From CAYGDP01 sp964348665 (GTDB lineage Bacteria; Verrucomicrobiota; Verrucomicrobiia; Palsa-1439; CAYGDP01): DNA of 64,000 bases. Positions 17,931 to 26,717 of the stretch are shown in pieces; position 1 is the first letter of the stretch, and the number at the start of each line of letters is the position of its first letter. The stretch is taken from contig CAYGDP010000003.1 of NCBI GenBank assembly GCA_964348665.1, forward strand, positions 170,619 to 234,618, written 5' to 3'. Position numbers and translations under genes: made by a program. A model generated the notes under the pieces. The model had not been told where the DNA came from. It did no database searches and was given only the letters and a program-made list of their open reading frames with translations.

Positions 17931-18728
17931 ATGGCTTCAGTAGCCAATTCTCTCTTTTGCCTTGACGGTCGCGTCGCACTCATTACCGGCGCCGGCAGCG
18001 GCATCGGCGAACAAATCGCGCGGCTCTTCGCTGCCAACGGCGCGCACGTCGTCGTTGCCGATCGCGACGAGAAAAAGGGTCGCCGTGTCGCCAAATCCCT
18101 CCGCAAACACGCCCACTTCGTTCGCTGCGATGTGACCAAAGAATCCTCCGTCCGCGTAGCCATCGCTGCCGCCGTCAAAAAGTTTCACCGGCTCGATATT
18201 CTCGTCAATAACGCCGGCATCGGCCACGTCGGCAACGTCGTCGAGACCAACCTAGCCGATTTCGAGCGAATACTAGCGGTGAATGTCCGCGGCGTTTTTC
18301 TCTGCTCAAAATTTGCCGCTGCGCAGATGCTCACCCAATCCCCACGCGGCGAATGGCGCGGCAACATCATCAATATCGGCAGCATCGCCGGGATGGTTTC
18401 GGTGGACCGCCGCTTTGCCTATTGCGCTACCAAAGCCGCTGTCATCGCCATGACCCGCTCTCTGGCAATGGACCACGTGGGTGAAAAAATCCGCTCCAAC
18501 TGCATCTGTCCGGGCACCGTGCAGACGCCGTTCGTGGAAGGGTATCTGCAAAAATTTCACAGTCACGAACTCGAAGCCACCCGTGCCAAGATCGCTGCGC
18601 GTCAGCCTCTCGGGCGGCTCGCTCGACCCGATGAAATCGCAGCGCTCGCGCTCTATCTGGCCAGCGACGCCTCCAGTTTCGTCACCGGCGCCGCCTATAC
18701 GATTGATGGAGGTCTGACAGCAAAATGA
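17931..18728 (+). CDS. SDR-family NAD(P)-dependent oxidoreductase
   Basis: Classical short-chain dehydrogenase, 265 aa from MASVANS. TGAGSGIG (19-26) is the cofactor-binding motif, followed by LVNNAGIG, a catalytic Ser in NIGSIAG and YCATK as the YxxxK pair. The C-terminus ends in the usual ASDASSFVTGAAYTIDGG. The substrate cannot be told. It stands alone between the word-like element and convergent nfo. Confidence 0.92.
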   Translation: MASVANSLFCLDGRVALITGAGSGIGEQIARLFAANGAHVVVADRDEKKGRRVAKSLRKHAHFVRCDVTKESSVRVAIAAAVKKFHRLDILVNNAGIGHVGNVVETNLADFERILAVNVRGVFLCSKFAAAQMLTQSPRGEWRGNIINIGSIAGMVSVDRRFAYCATKAAVIAMTRSLAMDHVGEKIRSNCICPGTVQTPFVEGYLQKFHSHELEATRAKIAARQPLGRLARPDEIAALALYLASDASSFVTGAAYTIDGGLTAK

Positions 18729-18758
18729 AAGATGGGATCGTGTTATCAAAGCGTTCGA

Positions 18759-19628
18759 TCAACGAACCAATTTCCGCAGCCGCCGCAGGTTGATCACGTC
18801 TTCCTCCATTTTCTCACCTTTAGGTGTTTCCAAGACCATTGGCAATCTGCGCCAGCGCGGGTCGTTGAGCAGGAAACGGAACCCTGCCAGGCCTATTTTG
18901 CCTTTGCCAATATGTTCGTGTCGGTCCAGCCGCGAGCCGAGAGCGCCTTTTGAGTCATTCAGATGGAATGCAACGATGTGTCGTTTGCCGATGATTTTCT
19001 CCAGCGCGCTCATGGTTCGCTCATAGCTGTCTGGGGTGCGAATATCGTACCCGGCCGCGAAAATGTGGCAGGTATCCACGCAGATCGCCAGTCGAGTTTC
19101 CTCCTCAACGCGATTCAGTAATTCCGCCAAGTGCTCGAACCGATGACCCAAACTGCTTCCCTGTCCCGCCGTTGTTTCCAAGGCAATCTTTGCCTTGCAC
19201 CCTCTTGTTGCCCGGATGACTTCACGCAGGCTCGCAGCGATACGTTTCAATCCCGATTCCTCCCCCGCTCCAACGTGCGCGCCGGGATGGGTCACGACAA
19301 ACGGCAACTCCAGCAGTTCGGCGCGCTTGATCTCGTCTATCATCGCCGCAATGGATTTTTTCAGGATTCGTGGATTCGTCGAGGCAAGATTGATCAGGTA
19401 ACAATTATGCGAGAAGACTGGCGCGATTCCACTGGCGGTTTGTGCACGGCGAAAATCAGCCGCCGCTTCCCGCGAAATGGGAGGACCCTGCCATTGCTGA
19501 TTGTTCTTGGTGAAAATCTGAATGGTATCGCACCCGGATTGCAAACCTCTCTCGATGGCATTTGCGACGCCACCGGCGGTGGACATGTGCGAACCCAGCC
19601 GGGGCGATTTCAACGGTTCTCCTGCCAT
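18759..19628 (-). CDS. nfo: Endonuclease IV (AP endonuclease)
   Basis: Zinc-dependent class II AP endonuclease for base excision repair, 289 aa. GSHMSTAGGV at the N-terminus, THPGAHVGAG, ALETTAGQGSSLG, VDTCHIFAAGYD and HLNDSKGALGSRLDRHEHIG are the metal-binding and signature blocks of the EndoIV family. The first codons overlap the end of the upstream trmH-type gene by 19 bp. Confidence 0.96.
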   Translation of the reverse strand: MAGEPLKSPRLGSHMSTAGGVANAIERGLQSGCDTIQIFTKNNQQWQGPPISREAAADFRRAQTASGIAPVFSHNCYLINLASTNPRILKKSIAAMIDEIKRAELLELPFVVTHPGAHVGAGEESGLKRIAASLREVIRATRGCKAKIALETTAGQGSSLGHRFEHLAELLNRVEEETRLAICVDTCHIFAAGYDIRTPDSYERTMSALEKIIGKRHIVAFHLNDSKGALGSRLDRHEHIGKGKIGLAGFRFLLNDPRWRRLPMVLETPKGEKMEEDVINLRRLRKLVR

Positions 19629-20173
19629 CGCCCGAGCAACTCGTAGAGGACGATGCTGACGGTCATTGCAACGTTCAAGCTATTGGTGATGCCGCGCACG
19701 GGCAATTCGGCGACATGATCGGCGGCTTGCAAAAGTTCTTCGCGCACACCGGCGCGTTCGTGGCCGAATACGGCGATGAGCGGGAAACGATACGGCACTT
19801 CGCGATGCGGCACACTGCCTTCGGCTTGCTCGAAAACGACAAGCTGGTACCCTGCCCGTTGCAATTCGCAAAGACGCGGCATTGGGTCTTCCTGTTTTTC
19901 CCACGGAACAGTTTGCAAGCTGCCGCCGATGGCAGTCTTGCCGATTTGTTGGTCGGCGTGAATCGACTGGCCGGGAACGCCGGTGATACCGCTTAGGATG
20001 AGCCGTTGAATGTTCGCGCAATCGCAGACGCGGAAACAAAGTCCGACGTTTTGGAGGGAGCGAATGTTGTCGAGGACGACGGTTACCGGCAATCGTGCAG
20101 CATCCATCGCGACGCGATTGGGGCGGCTGGCGACCAACTCCGCAGTGCTGTAGCGTCGGCGCGAATGTTTCAT
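19610..20173 (-). CDS. TrmH/SpoU-family RNA 2'-O-methyltransferase
   Basis: 187 aa with the three SPOUT motifs: VVLDNIRSLQNVG, VFGHERAGVREELL and LPVRGITNSLNVAMTVSIVL. The knotted C-terminal fold binds SAM; targets are tRNA or rRNA. Too short for an extra substrate-binding domain, so it resembles TrmH- or YibK-like single-domain enzymes. The ATG at 20173 has AAAGAGA upstream. Overlaps nfo. Confidence 0.9.
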   Translation of the reverse strand: MKHSRRRYSTAELVASRPNRVAMDAARLPVTVVLDNIRSLQNVGLCFRVCDCANIQRLILSGITGVPGQSIHADQQIGKTAIGGSLQTVPWEKQEDPMPRLCELQRAGYQLVVFEQAEGSVPHREVPYRFPLIAVFGHERAGVREELLQAADHVAELPVRGITNSLNVAMTVSIVLYELLGRWQENR

Positions 20174-20325
20174 GGGGATCTCTTTGTAACATTTTGATCA
20201 CGATTGTGCCAGCACGTCAACCAAACCGTTATTTTTCACAATGGTGCTGTTTTGTTCCCAACCGGCCAGTGGTCGGCAGACGCTTGGTTGACGGCGGGGG
20301 TGTCTGCGTGTAGTGTTCCGCCCTT

Positions 20326-21255
20326 GTGAGCAAACCGAAACGATTGACCACAAAAGCGCCGGCAATGGCGCTGGTGAGCAAATCTCGCCTGCGGCTTGGG
20401 CTGCCCAAAGGCAGTCTGCAAGATTCGACGCTAGCGCTGATGGCAAAGGCGGGGTATACGATCACCTTGAGCAGCCGGTCCTACGTGCCACACGTGGATG
20501 ACGATGAACTTGAAATTCGGCTCATCCGCGCCCAGGAAATTTCTCGCTATGTCGAGCACGGCGATTTGGACGCGGGATTGACGGGATCCGACTGGGTGAT
20601 GGAGAACGGCTCGCGCGTGCAAGTGGTCGAGCAACTGAACTTCAACAAGTCAACGCGCCTGCCCGTGCGATGGGTGTTGGCGGTGCCAAACGATTCGACG
20701 ATCCAATCCCCACGCGATTTGGCAGGGAAACGCATCGCCACCGAGGCGGTGAATTTGACGCGCAACTGGCTCCGGCAACAGGCGATTCGCGCCGAAGTCG
20801 AATTTTCCTGGGGCGCAACCGAAGTCAAAGCCGCCGACCGCCTGGTGGACGCGATCGTGGAGATCACCGAGACAGGCAGTTCTCTTCGCGCCAACGGACT
20901 GCGCATTGTAGCGGAGTTGGCGACGAGTTTTCCGCAACTGATTGCCAATTCACAGAGCTGGCGAGATGGATGGAAACGTCGGAAAATCGAGACGTTGGCA
21001 TTGCTCTTGAAAGGCGCGCTTGCGGCACAGGCCAAGGTGGGAATCAAAATGAATATTGCCAAGAAAAACCTCGCGCGGTTGCTCAAGCAACTGCCCGCGC
21101 TCCGAAACCCGACCGTTTCGACCTTGAGCCAAAAAGGCTGGGTGGCGGTGGAGACGATCATTGACGAGCGTGTGGTGCGGGATCTGATCCCGCAACTGAA
21201 GTCCGCCGGCGCCGAGGGAATCATTGAATATCCACTCAACAAAGTTGTATACTGA
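20326..21255 (+). CDS. hisG: ATP phosphoribosyltransferase, long form
   Basis: First enzyme of histidine synthesis, 309 aa from the GTG at 20326, or 296 aa from the ATG at 20365. LRLGLPKGSLQDSTL opens the catalytic domain; DAGLTGSDWV and DAIVEITETGSSLRANGL are the PRPP-binding region. The C-terminal extension (about 75 aa, ending EGIIEYPLNKVVY) is the regulatory HisG_C domain of the HisZ-independent long form. No other his genes are next to it; bS22 follows after 21 bp. Confidence 0.95.
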   Translation: MSKPKRLTTKAPAMALVSKSRLRLGLPKGSLQDSTLALMAKAGYTITLSSRSYVPHVDDDELEIRLIRAQEISRYVEHGDLDAGLTGSDWVMENGSRVQVVEQLNFNKSTRLPVRWVLAVPNDSTIQSPRDLAGKRIATEAVNLTRNWLRQQAIRAEVEFSWGATEVKAADRLVDAIVEITETGSSLRANGLRIVAELATSFPQLIANSQSWRDGWKRRKIETLALLLKGALAAQAKVGIKMNIAKKNLARLLKQLPALRNPTVSTLSQKGWVAVETIIDERVVRDLIPQLKSAGAEGIIEYPLNKVVY

Positions 21256-21276
21256 CTCGCGAAAGACTGAAAACCT

Positions 21277-21378
21277 ATGGGTTCCATTAAGAAACGCCGT
21301 AAAGCAAAGATGAACAAACACAAGCGCCGTAAACGCCGACGCCTTCATCGTCATATGAAGCGCACCTGGCAGAAATAG
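21277..21378 (+). CDS. bS22/AURKAIP1-like small ribosomal protein
   Basis: 33-residue, very basic protein, MGSIKKRRKAKMNKHKRR followed by KRRRLHRH and MKRTWQK. The pattern KKRRKAKMNKHK is the hallmark of the AURKAIP1/COX24 domain, found in mitochondrial mS38 and in small bacterial 30S subunit proteins of the bS22 type. It lies between hisG and the TPR lipoprotein on the same strand. Easily missed because of its length. Confidence 0.85.
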   Translation: MGSIKKRRKAKMNKHKRRKRRRLHRHMKRTWQK

Positions 21379-21395
21379 CGCTTGCGGAGAATTTA

Positions 21396-22916
21396 ATGGC
21401 CGTCACGAGCAAACCAGCTCGCGCGAGCAGGCCGTTGCCACACCTAAGTTTCTCTAGGAGGAATGCGGGTGGGCTTGTTGCCCTGTTCGCCGCGGGATTG
21501 TTGTTGTGTCTTTCGGGTTGCGTTACCACCCGCAAGGCGGCGACAACCACTGAAGACGATTTGGCTCTGGAGCCGTCGGCGAAATCGGCCGCCGAGGCGC
21601 GGGCGAGCTGGGGCGCAGGATGGCTGGCGCTCCGAAATCGCGATCCCGTGCGCGCGCTGGAGCATTTTGAGCGTGCCGCGCAGTTGGATCCGGCCAACCT
21701 GACCACTGTCCGCGCTGTGGTGGAGCAATATCTACAGCAAAAACGGTTCGCTGCTGCCACCGAACTGCTGGAGCGCGCTCTGGCGGAGCGTCCGGAGACA
21801 TTCGATCTTTGGACGATTTTAGCGGGGGCACAATTAAGCGCCCAAAACACGAGTGGCGCCGCGATTGCTGTCAGGAAAGCGGCGACCGTCGGTGAGCGAA
21901 CGAAATCGGAAGACGCGACGGTCTGGTTGAATCTCGGGAAAGTTGCCTCCACCACCATCCATGACCGGCCACCAATCCGGATGTTGGCGCCCAAAGAAGC
22001 GCTCTTGGCCTATCAACGGCTAATCAAGCTGGATCCGACCAATGTGGAATACAAGGGAAAATTGGCGCAGTTTCATGCGTACAGCGGGAAATATGCGGAT
22101 GCGCTGAAGGAATGGCGGGCGATTGCGGCGCTGACCCCGGAAGTCGAGCAACAATTGGAAGGTTTGATCGTTGGAACGGCAAGGTTGCTTCCGGCGTTGG
22201 ACCGAAAACAATTCGCGTCTGCCTTGGAGAAAGTTACACGGCAAGACCCGAGCCTGTTGTATTTTGTCGTCGCAATCGGCCGGATTCACAGCGAGGATGG
22301 CCGGGTTGATCTGGCCTTGAACTATTTAGAGGCGGCCGAAAAACAAATCGGAACTCTTTCACGGGCGCGTCAGGCGCAGTTTTTCTCCACGTATGCGATG
22401 GTGTATGAACGCGCGGGGAAACTCGATGATGCCGAGCAGAAATACCGGCGCTCCCTGGCTCTTTCCCAAGCCGACGAAAAAGCGCGCGCCCTGGCGTCCA
22501 ACAACCTCGGCTATATGCTGGCTGATGCGAACCGGAAACTGGACGAGGCGCTGGAGTTGATTCAGAATGCGATCAAAATCGACCCAGAGAACGCAGCGTA
22601 CGTGGACAGCCTCGGCTGGATTTATTTTCGGCTCGGTCGAAACGAGGAAGCGTTGAAAGAATTGCAACGAGCGATGAAATTGTTTGAGGCCGAGGCAAGA
22701 ATCGAGAATCGAAAGCTGACGGCGGAGGATGCCGTGCTGTTCGACCACTTGGCGCAGGTTCACGCGAAATTAGGACAGAAAGACGAAGCGGTCCGCGCCT
22801 GGCAGCGAGCGGTCGAGCTGGATCCGAAAAACAAGGATTATGCAGCCCGTTTGCGGGAGGCGCGAACCGGTCAACCGCCTTCGCCCCCAACCGGACGGGC
22901 ATCGAGCGCCCCCTAG
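21396..22916 (+). CDS. TPR-repeat lipoprotein
   Basis: 506 aa from the ATG at 21396, with GGAGA upstream. The basic N-terminus and LFAAGLLLCLSGC give a lipoprotein signal with Cys near residue 42. About ten tetratricopeptide repeats follow, e.g. ALEHFERAAQLDPANL, AAYVDSLGWIYFRLGRNEEAL and AVRAWQRAVELDPKNKDY. A Pro-rich tail ends the protein. Predicted periplasmic scaffold; no partner is evident. Confidence 0.9.
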   Translation: MAVTSKPARASRPLPHLSFSRRNAGGLVALFAAGLLLCLSGCVTTRKAATTTEDDLALEPSAKSAAEARASWGAGWLALRNRDPVRALEHFERAAQLDPANLTTVRAVVEQYLQQKRFAAATELLERALAERPETFDLWTILAGAQLSAQNTSGAAIAVRKAATVGERTKSEDATVWLNLGKVASTTIHDRPPIRMLAPKEALLAYQRLIKLDPTNVEYKGKLAQFHAYSGKYADALKEWRAIAALTPEVEQQLEGLIVGTARLLPALDRKQFASALEKVTRQDPSLLYFVVAIGRIHSEDGRVDLALNYLEAAEKQIGTLSRARQAQFFSTYAMVYERAGKLDDAEQKYRRSLALSQADEKARALASNNLGYMLADANRKLDEALELIQNAIKIDPENAAYVDSLGWIYFRLGRNEEALKELQRAMKLFEAEARIENRKLTAEDAVLFDHLAQVHAKLGQKDEAVRAWQRAVELDPKNKDYAARLREARTGQPPSPPTGRASSAP

Positions 22917-22977
22917 TGCTTGTCGCAAGGGCGATTTTGAGGCATAGTCGCCCTTGTCGATCCAACCCTAACCCACC

Positions 22978-24792
22978 ATGGCAACCACCCTACGACGACC
23001 CCGGAATGTTGGCCCGTGGCGCGCCGCCGCAATCCTATACGGCGACTGGGGCACGAGCAAGGCCTACGTTACCGGCTTGGCATTTGCTATCGCGATGTAT
23101 AGCAGTTTTTGGCTGGTGCTGGCGGTCTGCGCGCTGACACTCATCGTCGGGATCAACTATGTCTGGGTCTGCAAATACTTTCCGGACGGCGGGGGCGTGT
23201 ATTCGTCGGCGCGCGCCCACTCGAAGACCCTGGCGATGGTCGGCGGACTGTTGTTGGTGACCAATTACATCGTCACGGCGGCGATGTCGGCGTATGTGGC
23301 GTTTCATTATTTTGGGTTCGACACGCCCGAAAAATTTGGCGAGGCAACACGATGGGCATCGGTTGCGATTTTTGTCCTAGGCGCCCTGAATTTTCTTGGA
23401 CCGCGCCATTCCGGCAGTCTGGCGGTGGCGTTGGGAGTCATCACGGCCATCGCCGTGGGAATCCTCGCGGTGTTTTGCATGCCGCACTTGGTAGATGCGG
23501 TGACCAATTTGAGGCCTCCGCCCGATCGTCCGTCGGATTTTTGGGTCGCGTTCGTCGGGGCAATCCTTGCGCTCTCGGGCGTCGAATCCATCGCCAATCT
23601 CACGGGGTTGATGAAACTCGATCCGGGTGCGACGGATGAAAAGCCCTCGATCGTGCAGACCGCGCGCCGCGCCATCACGCCGGTGATGTTCGAGGTTTGC
23701 TTGTTTACAGCGCTATTTGGCTTGGCGATGCTGGCGATTCCAGGCATGGGCGCGCACGAGCATGAGGGGAATATGCTGCGTCACATGGCCTCGGAGTTTG
23801 TGGACAAACCGATGTCGGAGTTTCCCCTGACGCATGTTGCCGGAGTAAATCACTGGTTTAGCCAGGCGCTTTCGTGGGCGATGGGTTTACTATTGCTCTC
23901 GGCGGCCAGCACTGCGCTCATCGGGATGATCTCGGTGTTGTATGTCATGGCGCAGGATGGTGAGTTGCCACAGTGGGGATTGCAGCTCAATAAATTTGGT
24001 GTTCCGTGGATTTTGTTGTTGCTGGCCATTATCGCGGCGGTTGTGACGGTCGAAATCTTCAGCGCCGGCGCAGGAGGCATCCGCGCGCTGGCCGACCTCT
24101 ATGCCATCGGCGTTGTCGGCACCATCGCCGTCAACCTCGGCTCCTGTGTCATCAACCGCGGTCTGCCTCTGCTCAAGCACGAGAGAATTATCATGACGCT
24201 CACGGCGTTACTGATGGTGGTGATTTGGGTAACCATTGCCTATACTAAAACTCCGGCGCTCATCTTCGCTTCCATTATCATCGCGGTGGGATTTGTCGCC
24301 AGACTCTCCACCCGGGCTGTTCCCGTTGCGCCGCTTGTACCCACGGTTCCTGCAGGCACAACTACCGCGACCCGCGCTGCCTTGCCGGAGAAAGTCCAGT
24401 CCATTCTTGTAGCCGCGCACCAAGTTACGCCCGCCCTCGAATTTGCCGTGGAACAAGCCAGGCTGTATCGCGCTCAATTGCATGTCCTTTTTATCCGCCC
24501 CATCGCAGTCAATCTCCCCATCACACCGCAAAATATGGAGGCCGACTCGGAGGCGATGGCGGTTTTCAACATGGTTCGCGCCAGCGCCAACAACGTGGAT
24601 TTTCGACCGCTCTATGCCGTCAGTGACGATCCCGCTGCGACAATTCTCGATGTCTCCGCCTCGATTGGCGCGGATTACTTGATCCTCGGCGGGACGCAAC
24701 GCGGCGGACTGGAACGCATTCTCCGCGGCGACCTCGTCACCGCCGTCGCCCGCGATCTGCCCGAAAACATCAAGCTCATCATATATGGCTAG
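22978..24792 (+). CDS. APC-family amino acid permease with C-terminal universal stress protein domain
   Basis: 604 aa. Residues about 25-440 form 12 membrane helices of the amino acid/polyamine/organocation family, with YGDWGTSKAYV at the start and FPDGGGVYSSAR in helix 2-3. After a short linker, residues about 465-604 are a UspA-like domain, VQSILVAAHQVTPALEFAVE to GADYLILGGTQRGGLERILRGD. Such permease-USP fusions occur in several phyla; the USP part probably regulates transport. The substrate is unknown. Confidence 0.9.
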   Translation: MATTLRRPRNVGPWRAAAILYGDWGTSKAYVTGLAFAIAMYSSFWLVLAVCALTLIVGINYVWVCKYFPDGGGVYSSARAHSKTLAMVGGLLLVTNYIVTAAMSAYVAFHYFGFDTPEKFGEATRWASVAIFVLGALNFLGPRHSGSLAVALGVITAIAVGILAVFCMPHLVDAVTNLRPPPDRPSDFWVAFVGAILALSGVESIANLTGLMKLDPGATDEKPSIVQTARRAITPVMFEVCLFTALFGLAMLAIPGMGAHEHEGNMLRHMASEFVDKPMSEFPLTHVAGVNHWFSQALSWAMGLLLLSAASTALIGMISVLYVMAQDGELPQWGLQLNKFGVPWILLLLAIIAAVVTVEIFSAGAGGIRALADLYAIGVVGTIAVNLGSCVINRGLPLLKHERIIMTLTALLMVVIWVTIAYTKTPALIFASIIIAVGFVARLSTRAVPVAPLVPTVPAGTTTATRAALPEKVQSILVAAHQVTPALEFAVEQARLYRAQLHVLFIRPIAVNLPITPQNMEADSEAMAVFNMVRASANNVDFRPLYAVSDDPAATILDVSASIGADYLILGGTQRGGLERILRGDLVTAVARDLPENIKLIIYG

Positions 24793-24850
24793 CTGTCGTC
24801 CCGCCAAACAACCGGCGGGCAAGCCTCGTCGTCGTCCTCGAATCAATTCA

Positions 24851-25906
24851 GTGAAAACCTCCGACTTCGACTATCATCTTCCGTCGGAACTCATCGCACA
24901 AGAGCCTCCTCCCCAGCGAGACACCTCGCGGTTGCTTCTGCTCGACCGAGCCAATTCAGGCATGACTCATCATTCCTTTCGGGATCTCCCCGGTTTGCTG
25001 CGCAAAGATGATTTACTGGTGTTCAACGACACCAAAGTCCTTCCGGCCAGACTCATCGGCAAAAAAGTTCCCGGCGGCGGGAAAGCCGAACTTCTGTTGT
25101 TGGAAGAACTTTCCACAAACCGATGGCGCGCCCTCGCTTCTGCCAAGAGCAAAATCCGGGTCGGCGACCGAATCCAATTTGGAGTGGCACAAGTGTCCAT
25201 GCCTTTGTGTGCGACGCTCGTTTTCTTCGACGATGCCGAAGGCGTGTTCACAATAGAATTCTCCGGCATCGCCAACATCCGCGGCGCTCTCGACCAACTC
25301 GGTCTCCCGCCGTTACCGCCGTACATCGGTCGCGCTCCTACAAGCGCCGATATCGAGCGCTATCAAACCATTTACGCGCGTTCCGAAGGCGCGGTCGCGG
25401 CACCCACCGCCGGCCTTCATTTCACGCCTGATGTCTTCGCGGCGCTCGACCAGCGTGGCATCGAACGCGCGTTTGTAACGCTCCACGTCGGCCTTGGCAC
25501 ATTTCGCCCTGTCAAGACCGAGCAGATCGAAGATCATCGAATCCATTCCGAACGCTTCGAAATCCCTTCCGACACGATTGCCGCCATCGTTCGAGCCAAA
25601 TCCGAACACCGCCGCATCGTCGCCGTCGGCACCACTGTTGTTCGTGCTCTTGAATCGTCCTCGAATCAACTGTCGTCCGCTTCAACGCTTCAACCCTGTA
25701 ACGCTTCAACAAATATTTTCATCCATCCTCCCTATCAATTCCGCTTTGTGGACGCTCTTCTTACAAACTTTCATCTTCCGCGTTCGACCCTCCTCATGCT
25801 CGTCTCCGCCTTTGCCGGCCGTGAGTTTGTCCTCGACGCCTACCGAGCGGCCATCGCCGAGCGCTACCGCTTCTATAGCTATGGGGATTGTATGTTAATT
25901 ACTTGA
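24851..25906 (+). CDS. queA: S-adenosylmethionine:tRNA ribosyltransferase-isomerase
   Basis: Makes epoxyqueuosine in tRNA by transferring the ribosyl group of SAM to preQ1. The start GTG at 24851 gives the family N-terminus KTSDFDYHLPSELIAQEP (351 aa); an ATG at 24785 would add 22 untypical residues. Motifs DRANSGMTHHSF, RSEGAVAAPTAGLHFT, HVGLGTFRPV and LLTNFHLPRSTLLMLVSAF are standard. Residues about 277-287 (STLQPCNAST) come from a CAACGCTTCAAC word repeat in a loop where relatives are shorter. Confidence 0.95.
   Translation: MKTSDFDYHLPSELIAQEPPPQRDTSRLLLLDRANSGMTHHSFRDLPGLLRKDDLLVFNDTKVLPARLIGKKVPGGGKAELLLLEELSTNRWRALASAKSKIRVGDRIQFGVAQVSMPLCATLVFFDDAEGVFTIEFSGIANIRGALDQLGLPPLPPYIGRAPTSADIERYQTIYARSEGAVAAPTAGLHFTPDVFAALDQRGIERAFVTLHVGLGTFRPVKTEQIEDHRIHSERFEIPSDTIAAIVRAKSEHRRIVAVGTTVVRALESSSNQLSSASTLQPCNASTNIFIHPPYQFRFVDALLTNFHLPRSTLLMLVSAFAGREFVLDAYRAAIAERYRFYSYGDCMLIT
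25669..25712. repeat. Word-like repeat inside queA
   Basis: The unit ACGCTTCAAC occurs twice within 30 bases (25685-25710) together with CGCTTCAACG. The insertion keeps the queA frame and lies just before the conserved NIFIHPP segment. It is of the same style as the intergenic word-like elements. Confidence 0.5.
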
Positions 25907-25993
25907 TACTGGATGCTTGATTCTCGATGCTAGATTTACGATCCTGCAAACCACTTTGAAAGTTCGTATCCAGAAACCAGCATCTAGCATCCA
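25904..25993. repeat. Word-like inverted-arm element between queA and the ribD-like gene
   Basis: The left arm (25904-25944) has TGATACTGGATGCTTGATTC and GATGCTAGATT words. The right arm (25965-25993) has CGTATCCAG, CCAGCATCTAGCATCCA, the reverse-complement vocabulary. It begins at the queA stop codon and runs into the possible 5' coding region of the next gene. Confidence 0.65.
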
Positions 25994-26717
25994 TGTTTTC
26001 GCCAACATGGCGATGACGCTCGATGGCAAAGTTGCCACCGCCACGCGCGCTCCAGCCACGTTCGGCAGCCGCGAAGACCGTGGCCGCCTCGTCGCTTTCC
26101 GGGCGCAGGCCGATGCCATTCTGGTCGGCGCTCACACCGCCGCTACCGACCATTATGCAATGGGAATTCCAAATATGGTGTTGCGGCGGGAACGGATAAA
26201 GCGTGGCAAACCGCCGCACCCGCTTCGCTGTATCGTAACCGGCCGTGGCAACCTTGCCGAAAACCTCGAAATCTTCCGGCATGATTACTCGCCGGTCATC
26301 ATCTTTACCACCGACCAAATGCCTACCGCCAAACGTAAACGGCTGGAGAAAAAAGCGCGCGTCATTTTGGTCGGAAAAAAAGAAATCAGATGGCGCAAGC
26401 TGATGAATATTCTTCACCGCGACTTTGGCGTGAAGAAATTGCTCTGTGAAGGCGGGCCAACGATCAACTTCGCTCTGCTCAAGAACCATCTTCTCGACGA
26501 GATCTATCTGACCCTCTGCCCGAAAATCTTCGGCGGACGCAACGCACCGACCCTGGTCGAAGGCGAAGGTTTCCCGTTGCATCTGGCGCGCCGCGCGCGA
26601 TTGGTGAGTGTTGAACAGGTTGGAGAAGAATTATTTACGCACTGGCGGATACGGAACGAGTTACACCATGGTTCCCAAACGCCGCGTGGGTCACGCGGCC
26701 TACATTCCTTTCATTAA
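25917..26717 (+). CDS. RibD C-terminal-domain reductase (riboflavin-type pyrimidine reductase)
   Basis: Up to 266 aa. A RibD_C domain starts at VFANMAMTLDGKVAT and includes FGSREDRGRLVAFRAQADAILVG, the NADPH-binding and substrate motifs of diaminohydroxyphosphoribosylamino-pyrimidine reductase. LCEGGPTINFALL and YLTLCPKIFGG follow. The deaminase domain is absent. The start is unclear: the ATG at 25917 gives 26 residues encoded by the repeat element, while the internal ATG at 26007 would cut the first strand. Overlaps the next, convergent gene by 18 bp. Confidence 0.85.
   Translation: MILDARFTILQTTLKVRIQKPASSIHVFANMAMTLDGKVATATRAPATFGSREDRGRLVAFRAQADAILVGAHTAATDHYAMGIPNMVLRRERIKRGKPPHPLRCIVTGRGNLAENLEIFRHDYSPVIIFTTDQMPTAKRKRLEKKARVILVGKKEIRWRKLMNILHRDFGVKKLLCEGGPTINFALLKNHLLDEIYLTLCPKIFGGRNAPTLVEGEGFPLHLARRARLVSVEQVGEELFTHWRIRNELHHGSQTPRGSRGLHSFH

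Noticed and set aside
20215..20292. Operator or terminator upstream of hisG
   Set aside because: GTCAACCAA and TTGGTTGAC are inverse, but about 60 bases apart and without other support.
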